This document shows, one piece after another, positions 45,488-58,668 of a DNA stretch of 64,000 nt. The translations under genes were made by a program, and so were the position numbers. Position 1 is the stretch's first letter. Each line of letters starts with the position of its first letter. The notes beneath the pieces are model-generated. The model saw only the letters and a list, made by a program, of their open reading frames with translations. It did no database searches and was not told the DNA's origin. The DNA is taken from assembly GCA_009733775.1 (NCBI GenBank), contig WOGZ01000071.1:62001-126000 (forward strand), written 5' to 3'. Source of the stretch: Alectoria sarmentosa (lineage: Eukaryota > Ascomycota > Lecanoromycetes > Lecanorales > Parmeliaceae).

Positions 45488-46789
45488 ATGTCTGGACTCA
45501 TGCACAAGGTCAAGGACGCCCTTCAGGGTGGCCACAAGAATGGTACCTCCCCCGTCCTCAAATCTTCACCGCCTGCCACTAATTTCATCACTCCAGAGGA
45601 CGAAAAGCTTGCGCACGATGGGCTCCAAGGAGAGCACGGTAGCCAGTCCGGTGTTCACGACACTCCCGTCTCTGGATCTGTTGCTCACGGTGACTCCATG
45701 TCCCCTACAAACCCTGGCGTCCTCAACTCCACCAAGCGTGGCATCCACGGTGACCGTGACACCGGCACATCTGGCACCGGCCTTTCAAACCAAGAACTTA
45801 CTGGACAGACCGCAACCGAGGGTGAGTCTGGGTCTGTTGCCCATGGCAGCTCCATGTCTCCCACCAATCCTGGTGTCCTTCATTCCACTAAGCCTGGCAT
45901 CCATGGAGCGAGAGATGCCGGGACTGGGAGTACAGGCCTTTCCAATTCTGAGCTAATGCAAGATTCAGGTGCAGGCTCTGGAATTGGTTCTGGTACTGGC
46001 TCTGGATATGATAGCACTTCTCGGGATACTGGCCTCGGTAGTGGCAACAACGCTGGGCCTCAATACACTGGAACAAGCGAACGTGACACTGGCCTTGTTG
46101 GTTCTGGCATTGATACCACGGGCCGTGGTACCACTATGGACGAGTCCTCAATGAACGCGGGCTCTGGATCGGGATACAACCCCAATGACCGTACTAGCAC
46201 TGGCCTCGCCGGTGAGGATGTTTTGACTGGTTCGGGCTCCGGTTATGACTCAAACTCTCGTATGGACCGAGATAATACCACTACTGGCTCTGGCCTCGGC
46301 CGTGACGATGGCATGATTGCTGGGGGCTCAGTCCCTCAAACAGGCTCTGGATACGATTCAAACACCCGCGGTGCTGACATGACTAGCGGAGGAACAGGGT
46401 CCGGCTTGACTGGCGATGATTCCGGACTTAACTCTGGCTACGGCTCGAACACTCGGGATATCGGCCTGACAGGTGGTCGCATGGACGGGACCGATTCAGG
46501 GTTGAGCGGTGGTGGCTCTGGCATGGGCTCCGGCTACGACTCTAACACTCGCGATACTGGTTTCACTGGTGGGGGGATTTCCAGCACAGGCTCAGGAATA
46601 ACAGGTGGTGATTCCAGTTACGGTTCTGGCGTTGGCTCAAGTGGCGGCACTGGCTTAGGCGGTGAGGGCGATCAATACGTCGAGGGCTCAGAGAAGCATC
46701 ACCGTGGAGATGGGCATCCCGAGGACATTGTTCACCCTGGCCACCACTACACCGAGACAGCCAAGGCTCTTGACCCTCATCTGAACTAG
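45488..46789 (+). CDS. Gly/Ser-rich hydrophilic repeat protein
   Basis: The ATG at 45488 has a strong context (GCCAACATGTCT), preferred over in-frame sequence upstream, giving 433 aa in one exon. The start MSGLMHKVKDALQGG is amphipathic. Two tandem units of about 43-47 aa share SGSVAHG-x-SMSPTNPGVL. A long Gly/Ser/Asp/Thr region follows, built on variants of GSGYDSNTRDTG. The C-terminus is His-rich and ends in ETAKALDPHLN. There is no signal peptide, membrane segment or enzyme motif. The composition suggests an intrinsically disordered, highly hydrophilic protein of the kind induced by desiccation, sporulation or starvation in fungi (dehydrin-like), but that role is inference from composition only. 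Confidence 0.8.
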   Translation: MSGLMHKVKDALQGGHKNGTSPVLKSSPPATNFITPEDEKLAHDGLQGEHGSQSGVHDTPVSGSVAHGDSMSPTNPGVLNSTKRGIHGDRDTGTSGTGLSNQELTGQTATEGESGSVAHGSSMSPTNPGVLHSTKPGIHGARDAGTGSTGLSNSELMQDSGAGSGIGSGTGSGYDSTSRDTGLGSGNNAGPQYTGTSERDTGLVGSGIDTTGRGTTMDESSMNAGSGSGYNPNDRTSTGLAGEDVLTGSGSGYDSNSRMDRDNTTTGSGLGRDDGMIAGGSVPQTGSGYDSNTRGADMTSGGTGSGLTGDDSGLNSGYGSNTRDIGLTGGRMDGTDSGLSGGGSGMGSGYDSNTRDTGFTGGGISSTGSGITGGDSSYGSGVGSSGGTGLGGEGDQYVEGSEKHHRGDGHPEDIVHPGHHYTETAKALDPHLN

Positions 46790-49700
46790 GCAGAAAAGCC
46801 GGATACTCGCTATGTCAGTACATCTGCGGGTGCGAAATCAGGTTGCTTGATTGCTCGAGATAGATGCTGAAAAGGGTGACGGAGTTTGATGACACAGAAA
46901 ATGCATTGCAGCATGCAATAGCTTGCCTGTAAATAGAAATGCGAGATGAGCATGAGCAAATCAATGATACTCCTCTAAACACTCCTCCTGCCTCCATCTA
47001 TCAAAGTCCATTCCACATGCTGTCGCATTACCCAATAGATTCATGATTCAGGCTTCTCCGGCTGGGCAAGACAACCCCCCCTTTTTGACAGCTCAATTCA
47101 GATATTCCCCGCCCAGCTCTGGGTGATCTTAAAACGCAAAGAAATATCAACACCGATACTTTCTTGATGTTTTTTGCTGAGCCAGGTAGTGAACATCCAA
47201 GCCGTGATACTCATGCCGTAAAACCTCTTGAATAATTATATGGAATATGTCGCTGCACCTCGCTAATGTTACATGCAGCCCAAGAAGCTGGACTCCTACC
47301 AACGTCCCCAAAATCACAAAGAAAGACAAAAGAAAGTGAAAATGAAAATGAAAACAGGAGTAATGTGAGAGCTTGCGTATTCCTCCAAGCAATCGCGAAC
47401 AACCACTCCCCCAATGCCCGCACTGTAAGAGAATGCATCACCTCGACCCCTCTGAGAGGTAGGTACCAAGCGTATCTACTCGTCCCACGCTCAAACCGCC
47501 TCCTAAGGATAGATAACCTCGACGCCTTTCAAAGGCACCAAGCGTATCCACTCGTCCCACGCTCAAAACGCCGAAGAGTGGATAACCTCGACCTTCTGGG
47601 AGGGCCCAATGGTAAATGTTTTTTTCCTTCGACGCGTATCAGAGTTTGCTGTATGTTTCACGGCAAACTCTGCAAGAAAAGAGGATCTCAAGAAGGAGTG
47701 TACGCGTGTTGGAGATCCCTTTTAATTCACGCCATTGGGAATCAAACCTGATGCAATTGAAATGAATCCACGGCCACGAGCTGCTGATTAGGAGGACAGG
47801 TATTTCATGTCGAGTGAGGGACGATACTTTAGGGATGGGTGTGTTCGCGCAGACGCCTCCGGGGTGGAGAGGAACTTGTGGTAGTTGAGATGGTTTAGGG
47901 AGAGCCGGAGAGCGTGACCCGGTTTGGGAGACGATCACGATGAATGTATGGAATTGCTTTTCAGGGGTTTGCAGCATCGAGAGTGAAGACAGCTGCTGCC
48001 ACTTGATGGTCTCTTGGCTTCGCCATCGTAGAACTTGTCAACAGAGGAGCAAAGACAACCGCCCCTCAAACCTCCTTCTTGCCTTCGATCTTTGCCATCG
48101 TCTCCGCTAATCGCGCTGCAAGGTCATAGTCCACATCTAATTTGCAGCATCCGTATACCTTCTCGACATACCCATTTATTCAGGTTGGCCGGTCTCAGTA
48201 ATCTTCAATCGGGTGACTGAAACCGCGATATTGCGAGATCAAAATAGAGCGATTCGGCCGCCAATGTCAGCTTGCAGCTGCTCCTAGGGATACATCTTTC
48301 CAGCCAATCCTGTATAGAACCTGTCCCAGGGGGGGAGTCTGGGGGCTACAATCCATCCATTCTAACCATCTCATACCGGTATTTTGACACTTGTCAGAGG
48401 CCGGCCCTGCGCCGTTGCCACTTCCCAGTCAGATATCTGGACTGTCACAGTCATCATCAACTTGCAGCTCAAAGCATTTGTTTAATTCAACCTGATCCCA
48501 ATATTCAGACGTTCAGCCTGAGGTAATTTTGACGTCGTCTGGTTTTTTTGCGGTATCAATCCTCGAGTGCAGCTCGAGTGGCGTAACCTTTAGGCGCGTA
48601 GCGCGAGCGAAAAAGCGGCGCCCACCCTGCACTAGTGTACACTAGATCTAATACGTGTAAAGTACTCCGTAAGTAAAGTAAGGTACTTTAAGTAGAGGCC
48701 AGGGTGCTTGGCTCCTCATTCCAACCGCACTCCAATGCAAAAAACTTCAACCCTCCATTCATGCATTCCCACATCATGATCTTTTCTTTAACCTGAACAC
48801 GTTTCAAGATTTATGATTAAACGAGCCCAATCTTGCTGGCTAAGACTCGTTTCATGCTTCTCGAAAGCGCTGTCTGCGCACCATAGACGGAGAAGAGACG
48901 GCGCAAGGGAAAGGTCATCCAGAGGGTTGAGAGACAGTGCAGGATGAAGGGTGCGACTGTGCGCCTGTCTTTCGCGCCGATGTTCGTCGCTCAAGAGCTT
49001 GTTATATACAGTTGGTTGACGCTGCCATTCAAGGACGCGTGACCGCTGCGAAACACTGGCCAATTTGTGGAGGCTTCTTGCTGTCCGACCTCAATCTTCC
49101 TTCTAGGGATCCTCAAAGACGTTGAGAAAAAATTCTAGATCAAGGGGCTCGAAAATTGGAGAAGCCCATTGCGTTCGTCGAGCCTGGGCTGCGTGCCATG
49201 GCGAGAGGGGGCCGCTGCAGAATACTACAATGGGAATTGGATATGTTGCTCTCCAATCGTGCGGATCTTAGCGAACCTGGTTCCACTGGTCTAGAATGGT
49301 GCATCTCGGCTCCGAGGAAGTGGAAACGGTTCGCTTGAAACATGCTGGAGAAGCTGCTGCCATGTGAGTTGGGATCTGGGACGGGTTTGCAGCGTTATTA
49401 CTAGAAGCTCTGAAGCAAGGCTAGGCCCTGCTTCGTGGCATACGGCCAAACTGTCTCCGTACCGGCAGTCAATAGAATATGCTCGCTATGTGCAAGTCAG
49501 TGGGGGCTTTTCGTTGTTGATGGTCGCGGAGAAGGGAAAGTGTCGCAAGGTTTGATCCAGACGTGGGCAGGGACTGGACTAAGGCGGTGTGTCATTGGTC
49601 CATTGGGATCATTCCTACAATACCATTGGGGATTCCGCCGGCCCATAATCCTCTTTGAGACACTTCCAGAAAGATGCAGACTGCCAGGCTGCATACTGTT

Positions 49701-50443
49701 GTTCATTGGCTCTTTTGTTCTGCGTATGCATGGAACCGTCTTATGCTCTCCTCCAGAGAAGCTCTGAAGCCCATTTTCAATCTGCATGCAGCTGACAGGT
49801 ACCATGAACATGCTCACGGTGACTGAACAAGTATGGCTCGTAATACTATATCCAATTGACAAAAACAGACTCAACTTGTGAAAGCCCAGGCCAAATGCCC
49901 CTTGTCCGAACTTACAAGCCTTCTCTCTCAGCACAGTGTTGACCACCCGCTTAAACCTCGGAGGACTCAACGTGAAGTTGTGATGAACGCCACCACTAAT
50001 CCCAAGGAAGTTGTTGTTCTCAAATTATTGCGTCCGAGCTCACCTCTCTTACCAAATTTCTACCCACGGCACACCCCCAGAACCAAAGCTCCCAGCCCTG
50101 TTCCTCATGCGGTGAGCCTTTTCTTTGGACCTGCTGCTTTATAGCATCAAGTCCTCTATCGCTTCTTGCGTCCTTCTTTCCTGTCTGAGAGGTCCCAGCC
50201 TCTTCCTTCCACGCTGGCTGAGCTGAGGGCTTGGGCCTGAGTGATCTCGGGTTGATTACTCCCTTTAGTTGCACCAAAAACTGTCTTAGCACATCTACAT
50301 CGCTCCTTCCTTACTTTGCGAAGTCTTGCCTTGTCGCTCCAGGCCAACGAATTTGGGTGGTTGATCGGGGATGAACCAGAGGTCAAACTCTGCATCCAGC
50401 AAGACTGACCAAGGCGCCAGTTACTCAAGGGAAAGAGCCTCCT
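46790..50443. other. long intergenic region, no gene recognised
   Basis: It contains a 72-bp tandem duplication near 47465-47600, a GC-rich CpG-dense patch (about 48590-48625) next to a perfect palindrome (48632-48645) and a repeated AAGTA-type stretch (48658-48695). Frames up to 161 codons (47266-47751 +, 49497-49970 -) have no recognisable domain. Confidence 0.45.
47465..47608. repeat. 72-bp tandem duplication
   Basis: ACCAAGCGTATC(T/C)ACTCGTC occurs at 47465 and again at 47537. Both copies continue through CCACGCTCAAA and a GATAACCTCGACC-like end. The second copy has small differences, so it is not a fresh artefact. Confidence 0.75.
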
Positions 50444-53400
50444 ATGACTCCTCCCCTAAGAGAAGGTCACCGCGCTAGACGACGACCTCGTCGTGAGTCC
50501 CGAGCCCGTCTTGAAGGCTTTTTAAGTGGGACATCAAAGTGTGTGTCTTGTTCAAAATGGAAATTGCTAATGTTCATGAGCAACAGAAGATCGTAAATCA
50601 CGCGACACCAGTCTTACAAACAGCGGTACCACTAGTACACCACCGCGGCCAGCTCACTTGAACGTGGCTGCAAGAACTGGTCCATTCTCGCACATTCGGA
50701 TCATTCCTCCACCCCCTGTGGAACTGACACCAGAACAAAGAATGCAACGCACCAATCCCTTCATGTTTAAAAAGCCGTCTTTTTCAGAGGAAGCAGAAGC
50801 AACTTTCTCCAACCCGTACAGTTGGCAAGCCAACCTCGCGAACGGATCTGACGGAGCATCATTTGCACAGGTACGTGTGTCCATGGTTCAAATTTCCCAT
50901 TGCATCTCAGGTTTCAATCTCGTCGCATATACAAAACGTGTATCGTAGAAATGTCCAACGGCTTGATGTGAACTTAGACAGGAAACGCTGACTCGGCGCT
51001 GTTATCAGAAAGCACGCGCTGCCGAGCTGAACGCTGCCAGAGCGCGAAGAGCCGCCCAAATGCAGTCAATCGAGGATGAAATCCCTGATCTTTCAGGACC
51101 TGTTAGTCTTGGAACGTATAAATTTACGCGGCGTGGTCGAGGCAAGAAGTATGAGACGCATAAATTAAGCGAGCTCCAAGAAACTCAGGAACAGGAAAGC
51201 GAAAACAAAGTGACGGAATCTGCAACAACTTCATTCCCTCCCCCACCCTTCAAGACTCCACCACCCACCACACTTCCATCCTCTCAGCTTCCCGAACACC
51301 CTACTCATCAAATTGAGGCCGAACTTGACGACAGGATCCTCAACCGCTTGGGAAACCCAAGCCCAGACAGACGTGGCCGCCACGAACCTTGTCCACCTCA
51401 GTACGACGAGCTTGATCCATCTCATTACGCTGCGAAGTTTGCCAGGCCCGTCCGCTCTATCTACCCTGACAGACAGAGCTATCAAGCGTCTGGCCAAGCT
51501 GAATCTTCCTTTCCGCCTGCCCGGGATCACCGTTCAGGTCAAGACTCCAGCGCATTGATCAACCTAGACACGCTAAGCTCGCAAATCTCTGGACAAGTCT
51601 ATCCTTCATTCTCGCCCCAACATCACAGTTCGAATCATCACTTGAGCTCCACGATCAACCCACATGGACAAAGCTCACTACCAGCATCCGGACAAGCACA
51701 TTGTTCGTTCCTTCTCCAAGACCACAGCTTGAACCAGGAATCCTATGCCTCGGTCAATACCGACAGACGAACCTCACAAGTGCCTGGGCAAGCTCATCCT
51801 TCCTTTCCGCCACCAGATCGCAAGCTAAATATCTCTCAACTGTCCAGTGAGCTTGCGAAGAGCTTGAACGCCTTGATCAAAATTGATAGACGAAGCTCGA
51901 AAGGTTCGGGACAAATCAATCCCCTTTTTCCACGTCAAAATTTCCAGCCACATGCTTCTCAACCACACCTCGAGATCGAGAGCAAGATTAACGATTTGCT
52001 TGCCACGCACAGACAAAGCTCGCAAACAAGCAGTCACGCTCATCTTCCACCATCGCCTAAAGGTTACTCCTCGCCCCAATCTTTGCCGCTTTCAGACACA
52101 CTCCCAACAGCTACCTTCAACCTTGAAACTAACCAGTGGGATCCTGATTTGCCCGAAGCAAACATGCTCGCTCAGACTCCAACGAATAAGTCCACTCGTG
52201 GTGGCCACTCTGGCCAGCAAGCGTCCCGTCAATCCTCTTCACGAGTATCATACGCGAGTCAAGACGTTCGTAATCCTCACGCTATCATTACCACCACTAA
52301 GAGTGGTCGTCCATACACGAACCCGTATATGCCAATTGTTCCACCGCCCTCTACAGCTCGTCAGACTGTGGGGGATTCCCCATCTATACAAAAGAATCCG
52401 GACACTCAATATGATGATTCGGATACGTTGCAGCGCCAACGCAATACGCGATACATCGATCAAGAAGAAGCTCGTTATCGAGATCTGGAACAAGCTAAAT
52501 ACGGGCATGCCGAAGAATCCCTTGACGATCCTTTCCAGGACCAATCCACACATATTCTGCATCATGCACGTGGCCAGCCATCTACTTACACGGAACTAGC
52601 AGCACAACAAACGGCCTATGGCCAGTCGCCGGGATATGGACATCAGCCAGCACTTACTAGCTATGTCTCGGATCCTGGTACGTCGTCATACCTCTCAAAC
52701 GCTCGACAAGCTACACAGCCTCCAAATACTGCGATGTCTCCCTATCACGATCAGCGCTCGGCATACGATCAAGAACCTGCTCCTAGACCTCGTGTATCAG
52801 TACGATTACCAGCTGTGAGAGGCACCCTTGATCAGCGAAGGGTATCTCTCCAGGGACCAAAAGTTGAAAGCTTGTCTCTGGAAGACGCCACTGGCAAAAT
52901 GTCTCAAGACCAACGCTTCCGTCGCACACAAGGCGTTGTTCAGCCGGCTTCTGGCAGAGTATCTCACGCCGTTCCCATTCGAGATCCTGCCGCCTATACC
53001 GGCTCAGGCCTGATCACGAGACGAAATCAAGAAGTATTGAGGCAAAATCTCGACACAGTCGTTGCATCTTCCCAAGGGCCAACAGGAACCGCTAGGACTG
53101 TGATGAATGATCCTCACCGAGATCGCCAACCTCCAGATAGAGCTTCATCTACAATTACGGATACTACTGTCACTGGATCAAGGCTTCGAGCTCAAGCTCC
53201 TAGCTACGAGTCTGCTGCCGCACAACATTCAATAACAACAAATCCAGCTTTCATGAAACCAAAACCAAGTACAAGTCATCGCCAAGGGAGAGTAGCGATG
53301 GGAGAGAATGAACCACTGCCTCTGCATGATGACGCCGATAATAGGCTCAAGAGCTCCGAGCGAACCGCTGCGGATACTGAGATTTTGGACCTCTATGGAT

Positions 53401-54260
53401 CCTATCGAGCTCCTGCGATTCCTCCCGGCTTCATTTACGACGCCGCTGCCTACACCAAGAATGCGGGACTCCCAGTTGCCGCCATTGCTGCTGGTAACGC
53501 GTTCATGAGCGAGATTGTGAGGCAGACCCGGCCAAACGTACAACAACCCTCTCAACAACGCTTGAAAGACGCAGCCACCTGGTTCCGCACTGACACTCGT
53601 GATCTCTCATACGCGGCGGCACTTCTTCCCCGTGAGACAATGAATAGAATGAACGCGGAGCAGTTCCCTCTCGAAGACACAACTCTTCGGACTATCGGCC
53701 AGCTCGCAGACGATTCCCAGGATGATGACCCCAGCGATCGAGCTCGTCATGCTGGGACGCCAAGACCCATCGGTCACGGTCGTCCACCTGGATTCATCAC
53801 ACCACCTGGTAATCATGGTCCTAGTCGGGCCACAACTTTAGCTCCCTTCTCCGCCCTTGCCAGTGTTGCTTCACTCAATGATACGGAAGGAATGAAAAGT
53901 TCAGGCCGTAAATTTCTCGATGATGACAGACAAGCAATCGAAGCGATGATGGGCGGCGTCTACAGCAACCTGATGGCTGGCAAGAATGGTCCATATGACT
54001 ATACGAATCACTATGCTCCTCCTCCAGCCTACGCAATTGATCATAATACGAAGAACAACGACACCTATTTCGACCCCCAGTGGTTCGCGACTGCACCTCC
54101 AGCGAGGGTTGGCAGAGATCCGCGTCGCGAGCAAGGTGAATATGAGGATCCTACTCAGGGCAGTTCGAGCCGTCGCGGGGATCACGCTCGTGGCGACGTC
54201 AGTCGTCGTAGCAGCGGCGGACCTGCTGGAAACGGAGGTCGTGCTTGGGGGAGAAACTGA
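50444..54260 (+). CDS. Large, mostly disordered protein of unknown function
   Basis: Proposed exons are 50444-50492, 50587-50870 and 51009-54260 (introns 94 and 138 bp), giving 1194 aa. The first short exon is the least certain; its donor (GTGAGT) and phase fit. The N-terminus is basic, followed by a conserved-looking block (IIPPPPVELTPEQRMQRTNP, then NPFMFKKPSF) and an Ala/Arg-rich helix. Residues about 240-460 are degenerate 40-50-aa repeats with the word SGQAH-x-SFPP. The middle is Gln/Ser/Tyr-rich. A more ordered segment near the C-terminus (YRAPAIPPGFIYDAAAYTKN, then AATWFRTDTRDLSYAAALLP) looks like a conserved domain I do not recognise. The end is Arg/Gly-rich (RGD/RSSGG), as in RNA-associated proteins. 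Function is not assigned. Confidence 0.75.
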
Positions 54261-54932
54261 GATGCGGTGCGTTCTTATGGTATGTTGTTCTTTGCCTTGC
54301 ACCGCTGGTTCGAGACATACTGATGTGAATAGTACGATAGATGTGGCTCAAACCCAAGGTCTCGATACCGTGTTATCGATTTTCTTTTCTATTGCGGAGA
54401 GCTCCTACGAAAGGTTTTTATGGTACATGATCCCCCACTCTTAACGACCCACGATCACACGCTGAATACATACTGACCTTTGTTGTACAGACCGACGCTC
54501 ATAAATCCCTTGCCGGGTGGAAAAGGCGCAGCATTGTGCTGATCTAATATCTTTTTCTCTGCGTGTGTTCTTTACGAATGATCAAAAAAATTCACTTCTT
54601 GTAGATAGATTAAATTGCATCTTTATTTACACGTGCCTCATGCAGTGACTTTTAATCAGGGCAGGTATGGCTTGATGGCGCCTAGAACGAGCAGCTTGCC
54701 TCACATCTTGCTGCAGACAGCAGAATCGGGATCAAATAGTTCCACCTTCGGTAGGACATTTGGAGACGTATACTGACTGATCAGAATATGTATGTGGATA
54801 TGCCACTACTGCTTTACAAGTAGTCCCTCTATGCTCTATACTAAACACATTCTCATGGATCCCGAAAGTGCCATATCAACCGGAGGTTTCTCCTCACCCA
54901 AAAATAAAGGGATCGGACTACTTTCTAGTCAA
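54261..54932. other. convergent intergenic region
   Basis: It lies between the 3' ends of the disordered-protein gene (+) and the HAD phosphatase gene (-). No gene is seen; it presumably contains both 3'UTRs. Confidence 0.5.
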
Positions 54933-56286
54933 TCAGCTCGTTTCATCGGTATCAACACCCTCCTTTTGCAACCCGTAGCGAACCGCATCCCAAACATCTT
55001 GCACAATGACCTTGGGTTCATAGGCAGGTTTTCCGCCCCGGTAGACGCCGCTGCGGACGAGGATGCTATGCCACTGACTCCCCGTGGGACTCCTGTAGTC
55101 GTTTGCACCCCTGATGTCACTCTCGGGGTTGTCTCCTACCATGTACACGCTCCTCAACTCCCCTGCATCGCCTCTCTGTAGAACAGTCCTGTGCTGCCTG
55201 AGTCGATTCTCCGCGAATTGGAACGTTCCTTGCGTGGGCTTGCCGAATAGTTTCTTATGCAGCTGCACGCCGTTTTTAGGGCCGCCGGTGACGGCGTTGA
55301 AGACGCCTTCCAAAGCAGCTTGGAAGCCGCCTTGGCCGAGACGCGGGAGGTGGTAGGAAGCTGCCCAGAAGAGGTCTGGGTTGGAGAAGTATAATTCCGG
55401 CTGTCCGTCTTGCTGGTAGCCTCGATTCGGTAGATTCGGATCACCGTTCTTGGTCGAGAGGGTGCCCAAGTGGCCGCCTATGGAGAGGAGTAAGTCCAGG
55501 ACTAGCTGGGTGTCGAGAGCCCAGTCGCGGGGGTCGCTGAAGACCATTATGGCGTCGATTTTCGGTGTAGGGTGGCCTGAAGACTCTTGGTTGGAGTGGG
55601 CTTTCTGAGCCAATGGCCTCGCAAAGGGTCTGTGGTTCTCGAGGGAGACGAAGGGCCAGAGGTCGGGGTACGCGGTGACTACGTCGGAGGGGGTAACGAC
55701 GTTGTTGAAGCCATATCTGTGAGTGATTAGAATGATGAACGCAGGGGAATGGAGAGCGTTGACGCACTCACCCCTCAGCAACTCTCCTACATTTATCCCC
55801 GTCCCCTCCTACAACGAGTATACATTTGTCCTTCAAGTTCTCCTTGCCGTGACCGTTCGCCAGCTCGGCAAAAGGCGTATGAGACTGGACGAACATTGAT
55901 GTATCGAGGGGCACCTCGAGGAGCTGGCTGAGCTGCTGCACGCGTTCCTGTTCTGACTTGCCACCGCCATTGGTGAGAAGAATAAAGGGGATGCGGTGGG
56001 TTTGAAGATAAGAGAGGGCGCGGTGAGCGCGGGGGAGGGCTTCAGAGGAGCGAATGAGGACGCCGTCGATGCTGGAAATATGTTAGCAGGTTTTAGACCG
56101 GATAATTCCAGGGGCTCTGTACTCAAACGCGAATGCAAAACTGGGGAGTTTGGGCTGATCATTTACGACGGATGTCTGAAGGAAGCGAGCTTTTTGCTTG
56201 AGATCTCGAAGGCGTAGCAGGTTTGGAGAGCGATAGATGCTGGATGTGAGTGTTGCAGTCCTCCGGCCTAGGCAGAATATTGCCAT
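54933..56286 (-). CDS. CECR5/YKR070W-type HAD-superfamily phosphatase, probably mitochondrial
   Basis: Three exons: 56286-56123, 56071-55772 and 55716-54933 (introns 51 and 55 bp), giving 415 aa. The N-terminus is basic and hydroxylated (LGRRTATLTSSIYRS) without acids, like a mitochondrial targeting peptide. HAD motif I appears across the first splice as FAFDIDGVLIRS (Asp55 nucleophile, Asp57). Motif II is ILLTNGGG. Motif IV is GDNPESDIRGAN. The length and the TPSDVV segment fit the cat-eye-syndrome region 5 subfamily (class IIA HAD). Such enzymes dephosphorylate small metabolites; the substrate of this subfamily is not well established. The gene begins only about 130 bp from the left end of the second AT-rich element, so its promoter may include or abut the element. 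Confidence 0.9.
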
Positions 56287-56412
56287 TGGATTCTACACTG
56301 CTCATCTCGAGACTTGGGCTTGAGGAGAGTACAAATTACTGGTGTGTTAGTGGTAAGATATAAAAAGTAAAGCTCAGAGACAAGAATGCCTCGAAATGTC
56401 TGCCAAGGCTCT

Positions 56413-56527
56413 TACCCTTATATTCTTAATCATTGGGAAACTAGAAAATTAGCAGTCGGGCTAGCACCCCCCCCATTCAAAATCGTACTATATGAATGCC
56501 TACCATATTGTCGTTTTCACAACCCTT
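56413..56527 (+). repeat. left terminal inverted repeat of the second element
   Basis: This 115-bp arm is paired with 60516-60630. It includes a run of eight C (56467-56474), which matches a run of eight G in the right arm. Where the arms differ, the left arm usually has T for C or A for G. Confidence 0.9.
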
Positions 56528-57897
56528 CATAAACCTCCCTGTCGTCAAATATGATAAGCGCTATACGGAATAAGATTATTCCCAAATATATCATAATTAA
56601 TGTTAAGACAATCGTGGATGCTGCTGTCAAAAAGAGGTTCAAATCGAAGAAATTTATCTCGAAATTCAAGTCGAAAAAGAATTAATCTTTATTATTCGAT
56701 GATCAGATCGATATAATCGAATATAACCTTTTTTTTATCGTTAAAAAAAAGATCATTATAGCATCAATGAAGTTTTCGATTTATATAATCAATATAAACG
56801 TTTTATGAAAAAAGAAAAAGATACGTTTTAATGCTACATCGTTTAAAAGATTCGACTTTCACGACTTTAATGCAATTATTATCAAAGATGTCGATTAAAA
56901 GGCGAATAAAAAAGGTTATAAAATGATTCTTCTGAGCGCAAATGCGATATTATTATGCTTCGATAATTAAAAAATCATGAATTTTCAATATCGTGACGAG
57001 TTTGAATGAAAATTAATGGATAATCTTATTAAATAATAACTTGATGAAAAGAGAAAGAGTGTGATTGTGAGAATTATACATAAATACGATTTTAAGAAAA
57101 ACGATTCTTTTGAATCGGATTCCTTCTTTATAAAAGAATTTCTCTTAAAAAGAAAAAAAAAGAATTCGAACGAAGACACCGTCTCAGACGATTTCGATTT
57201 CACATCGAACAATTTTAAATCGTTTGAATTTGCAATAAAAAAGAAAAAGATTAAGACGTTTCGATTTAATAATGTTATAATTAAACAAATTCGATATGCA
57301 AAAAAGACGAAGAAATTAAATAAAAAGCTTGAATCTTTAGGTTTAAAGTTTATAAAATTATGAATATGTTATAAACCCGGTTATCAAGAAAGAACGCATT
57401 ATTGCTAACAATCAAATGATTCAAATGATATTCATTATTTATTTGATAACGATTAAATTAATATATAAAATAAAACGATAGCGAGAAAAGAATTTGATGT
57501 TGAATTTAAAACTTCGTTCGTGAAATTACAAAAACGAATAAGATTTAAATTGAATATAATTATAAAGACGAAGGTCGTTGATAAAGAGATTAAATCGATT
57601 GTTAAAAAGATCGAAGGATAAATAATTGCTGATACTTTTATTTTTATATTTACATTTATTATATTAATTAATATATCACTTAACGAATTAAATGTTTTAT
57701 CGTCGTCGACGTTAATTTTTCAATAATAATAACAATCTTTATTTAATTCGTATTAATAATTATAATATCAACAGTCGCAATATCAGAGCTATTCGCCTTA
57801 TTAATTAATAATTTAACAATTTCAATTCTTTTCGTCGCAACAATACCTCTTTATTCAATCATCGCTTCTTTAATATCAATTATTCAATTTAATTAAA

Positions 57898-58665
57898 TTA
57901 TCGTCTCGTTCAAATACAACTAATCGATCTCTCTCGCGAGCGTTTCAATTAAATAATTCTATAAAAATTGTAAAAAATGTAAACGAATTACGAAAAACAT
58001 ATTTTATTTGATATATTCAAAAAAATTTCAGCGAAAAAACGACATTCAAAAACGGTTTAAATAAAATCGAGACGAAATTATACACATTTAAACAATTGCG
58101 TCGAATGTTATCGATTAATTAAAAAGAGATAAAAGTTTCAAAAAAAAAATGCAAAATTGAAAGAGAAAATAAAAAATTTCGTGAAATAATTACGACTTCG
58201 TATTGTTATCATCTTTAAAATTTATCATCGATCACGTATTTTTTTAAATGCCCTCATTAATGTTGTTTTATTAAACGATAAAAATATAAATGAAAATAAC
58301 GACGATGAGAAAGATGAGAAGGAGAAATAAAATAAAATAATCGAATATCGAAATTTGAAAATTAAGGTTCGATGATCGATAATTAACGTTGATTTCGCAA
58401 AAGTTATGCGGATATCAAATATTTAACATATTTTTTATTAATCATATAAAATCGAATTGAATAATTTGAATAATACGAAATTATAAATTCGATGTAAATT
58501 ATAATATAATAAAAAAATTGTGAGAATCGATTATGATTTAATGTAACAACGTTAATAAAAAGAATTTCTTTTTCGAATTACGCTAAAATGAGGCTCAAAA
58601 CTTTATTTAATATTTTTCGATATTCGAATAATAACCTTTATCTTCTTTATATAATTCTTTTTCAT
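57898..58665 (+). repeat. 768-bp direct repeat, copy 1
   Basis: It is followed after three bases by a second copy at 58669-59436 (period 771). By eye the two differ at only two positions, both C/T (58636/59407 and 58652/59423), although the sequence is already heavily AT-converted. The duplication therefore post-dates most of the mutation, or is an assembly artefact. Confidence 0.9.
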
Positions 58666-58668
58666 AAG

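Noticed and set aside
57061..57380. Gag-like protein with zinc knuckle inside the second element
   Set aside because: Cysteine/histidine spacing does not match CCHC and the frame is interrupted; kept only as a faint resemblance.
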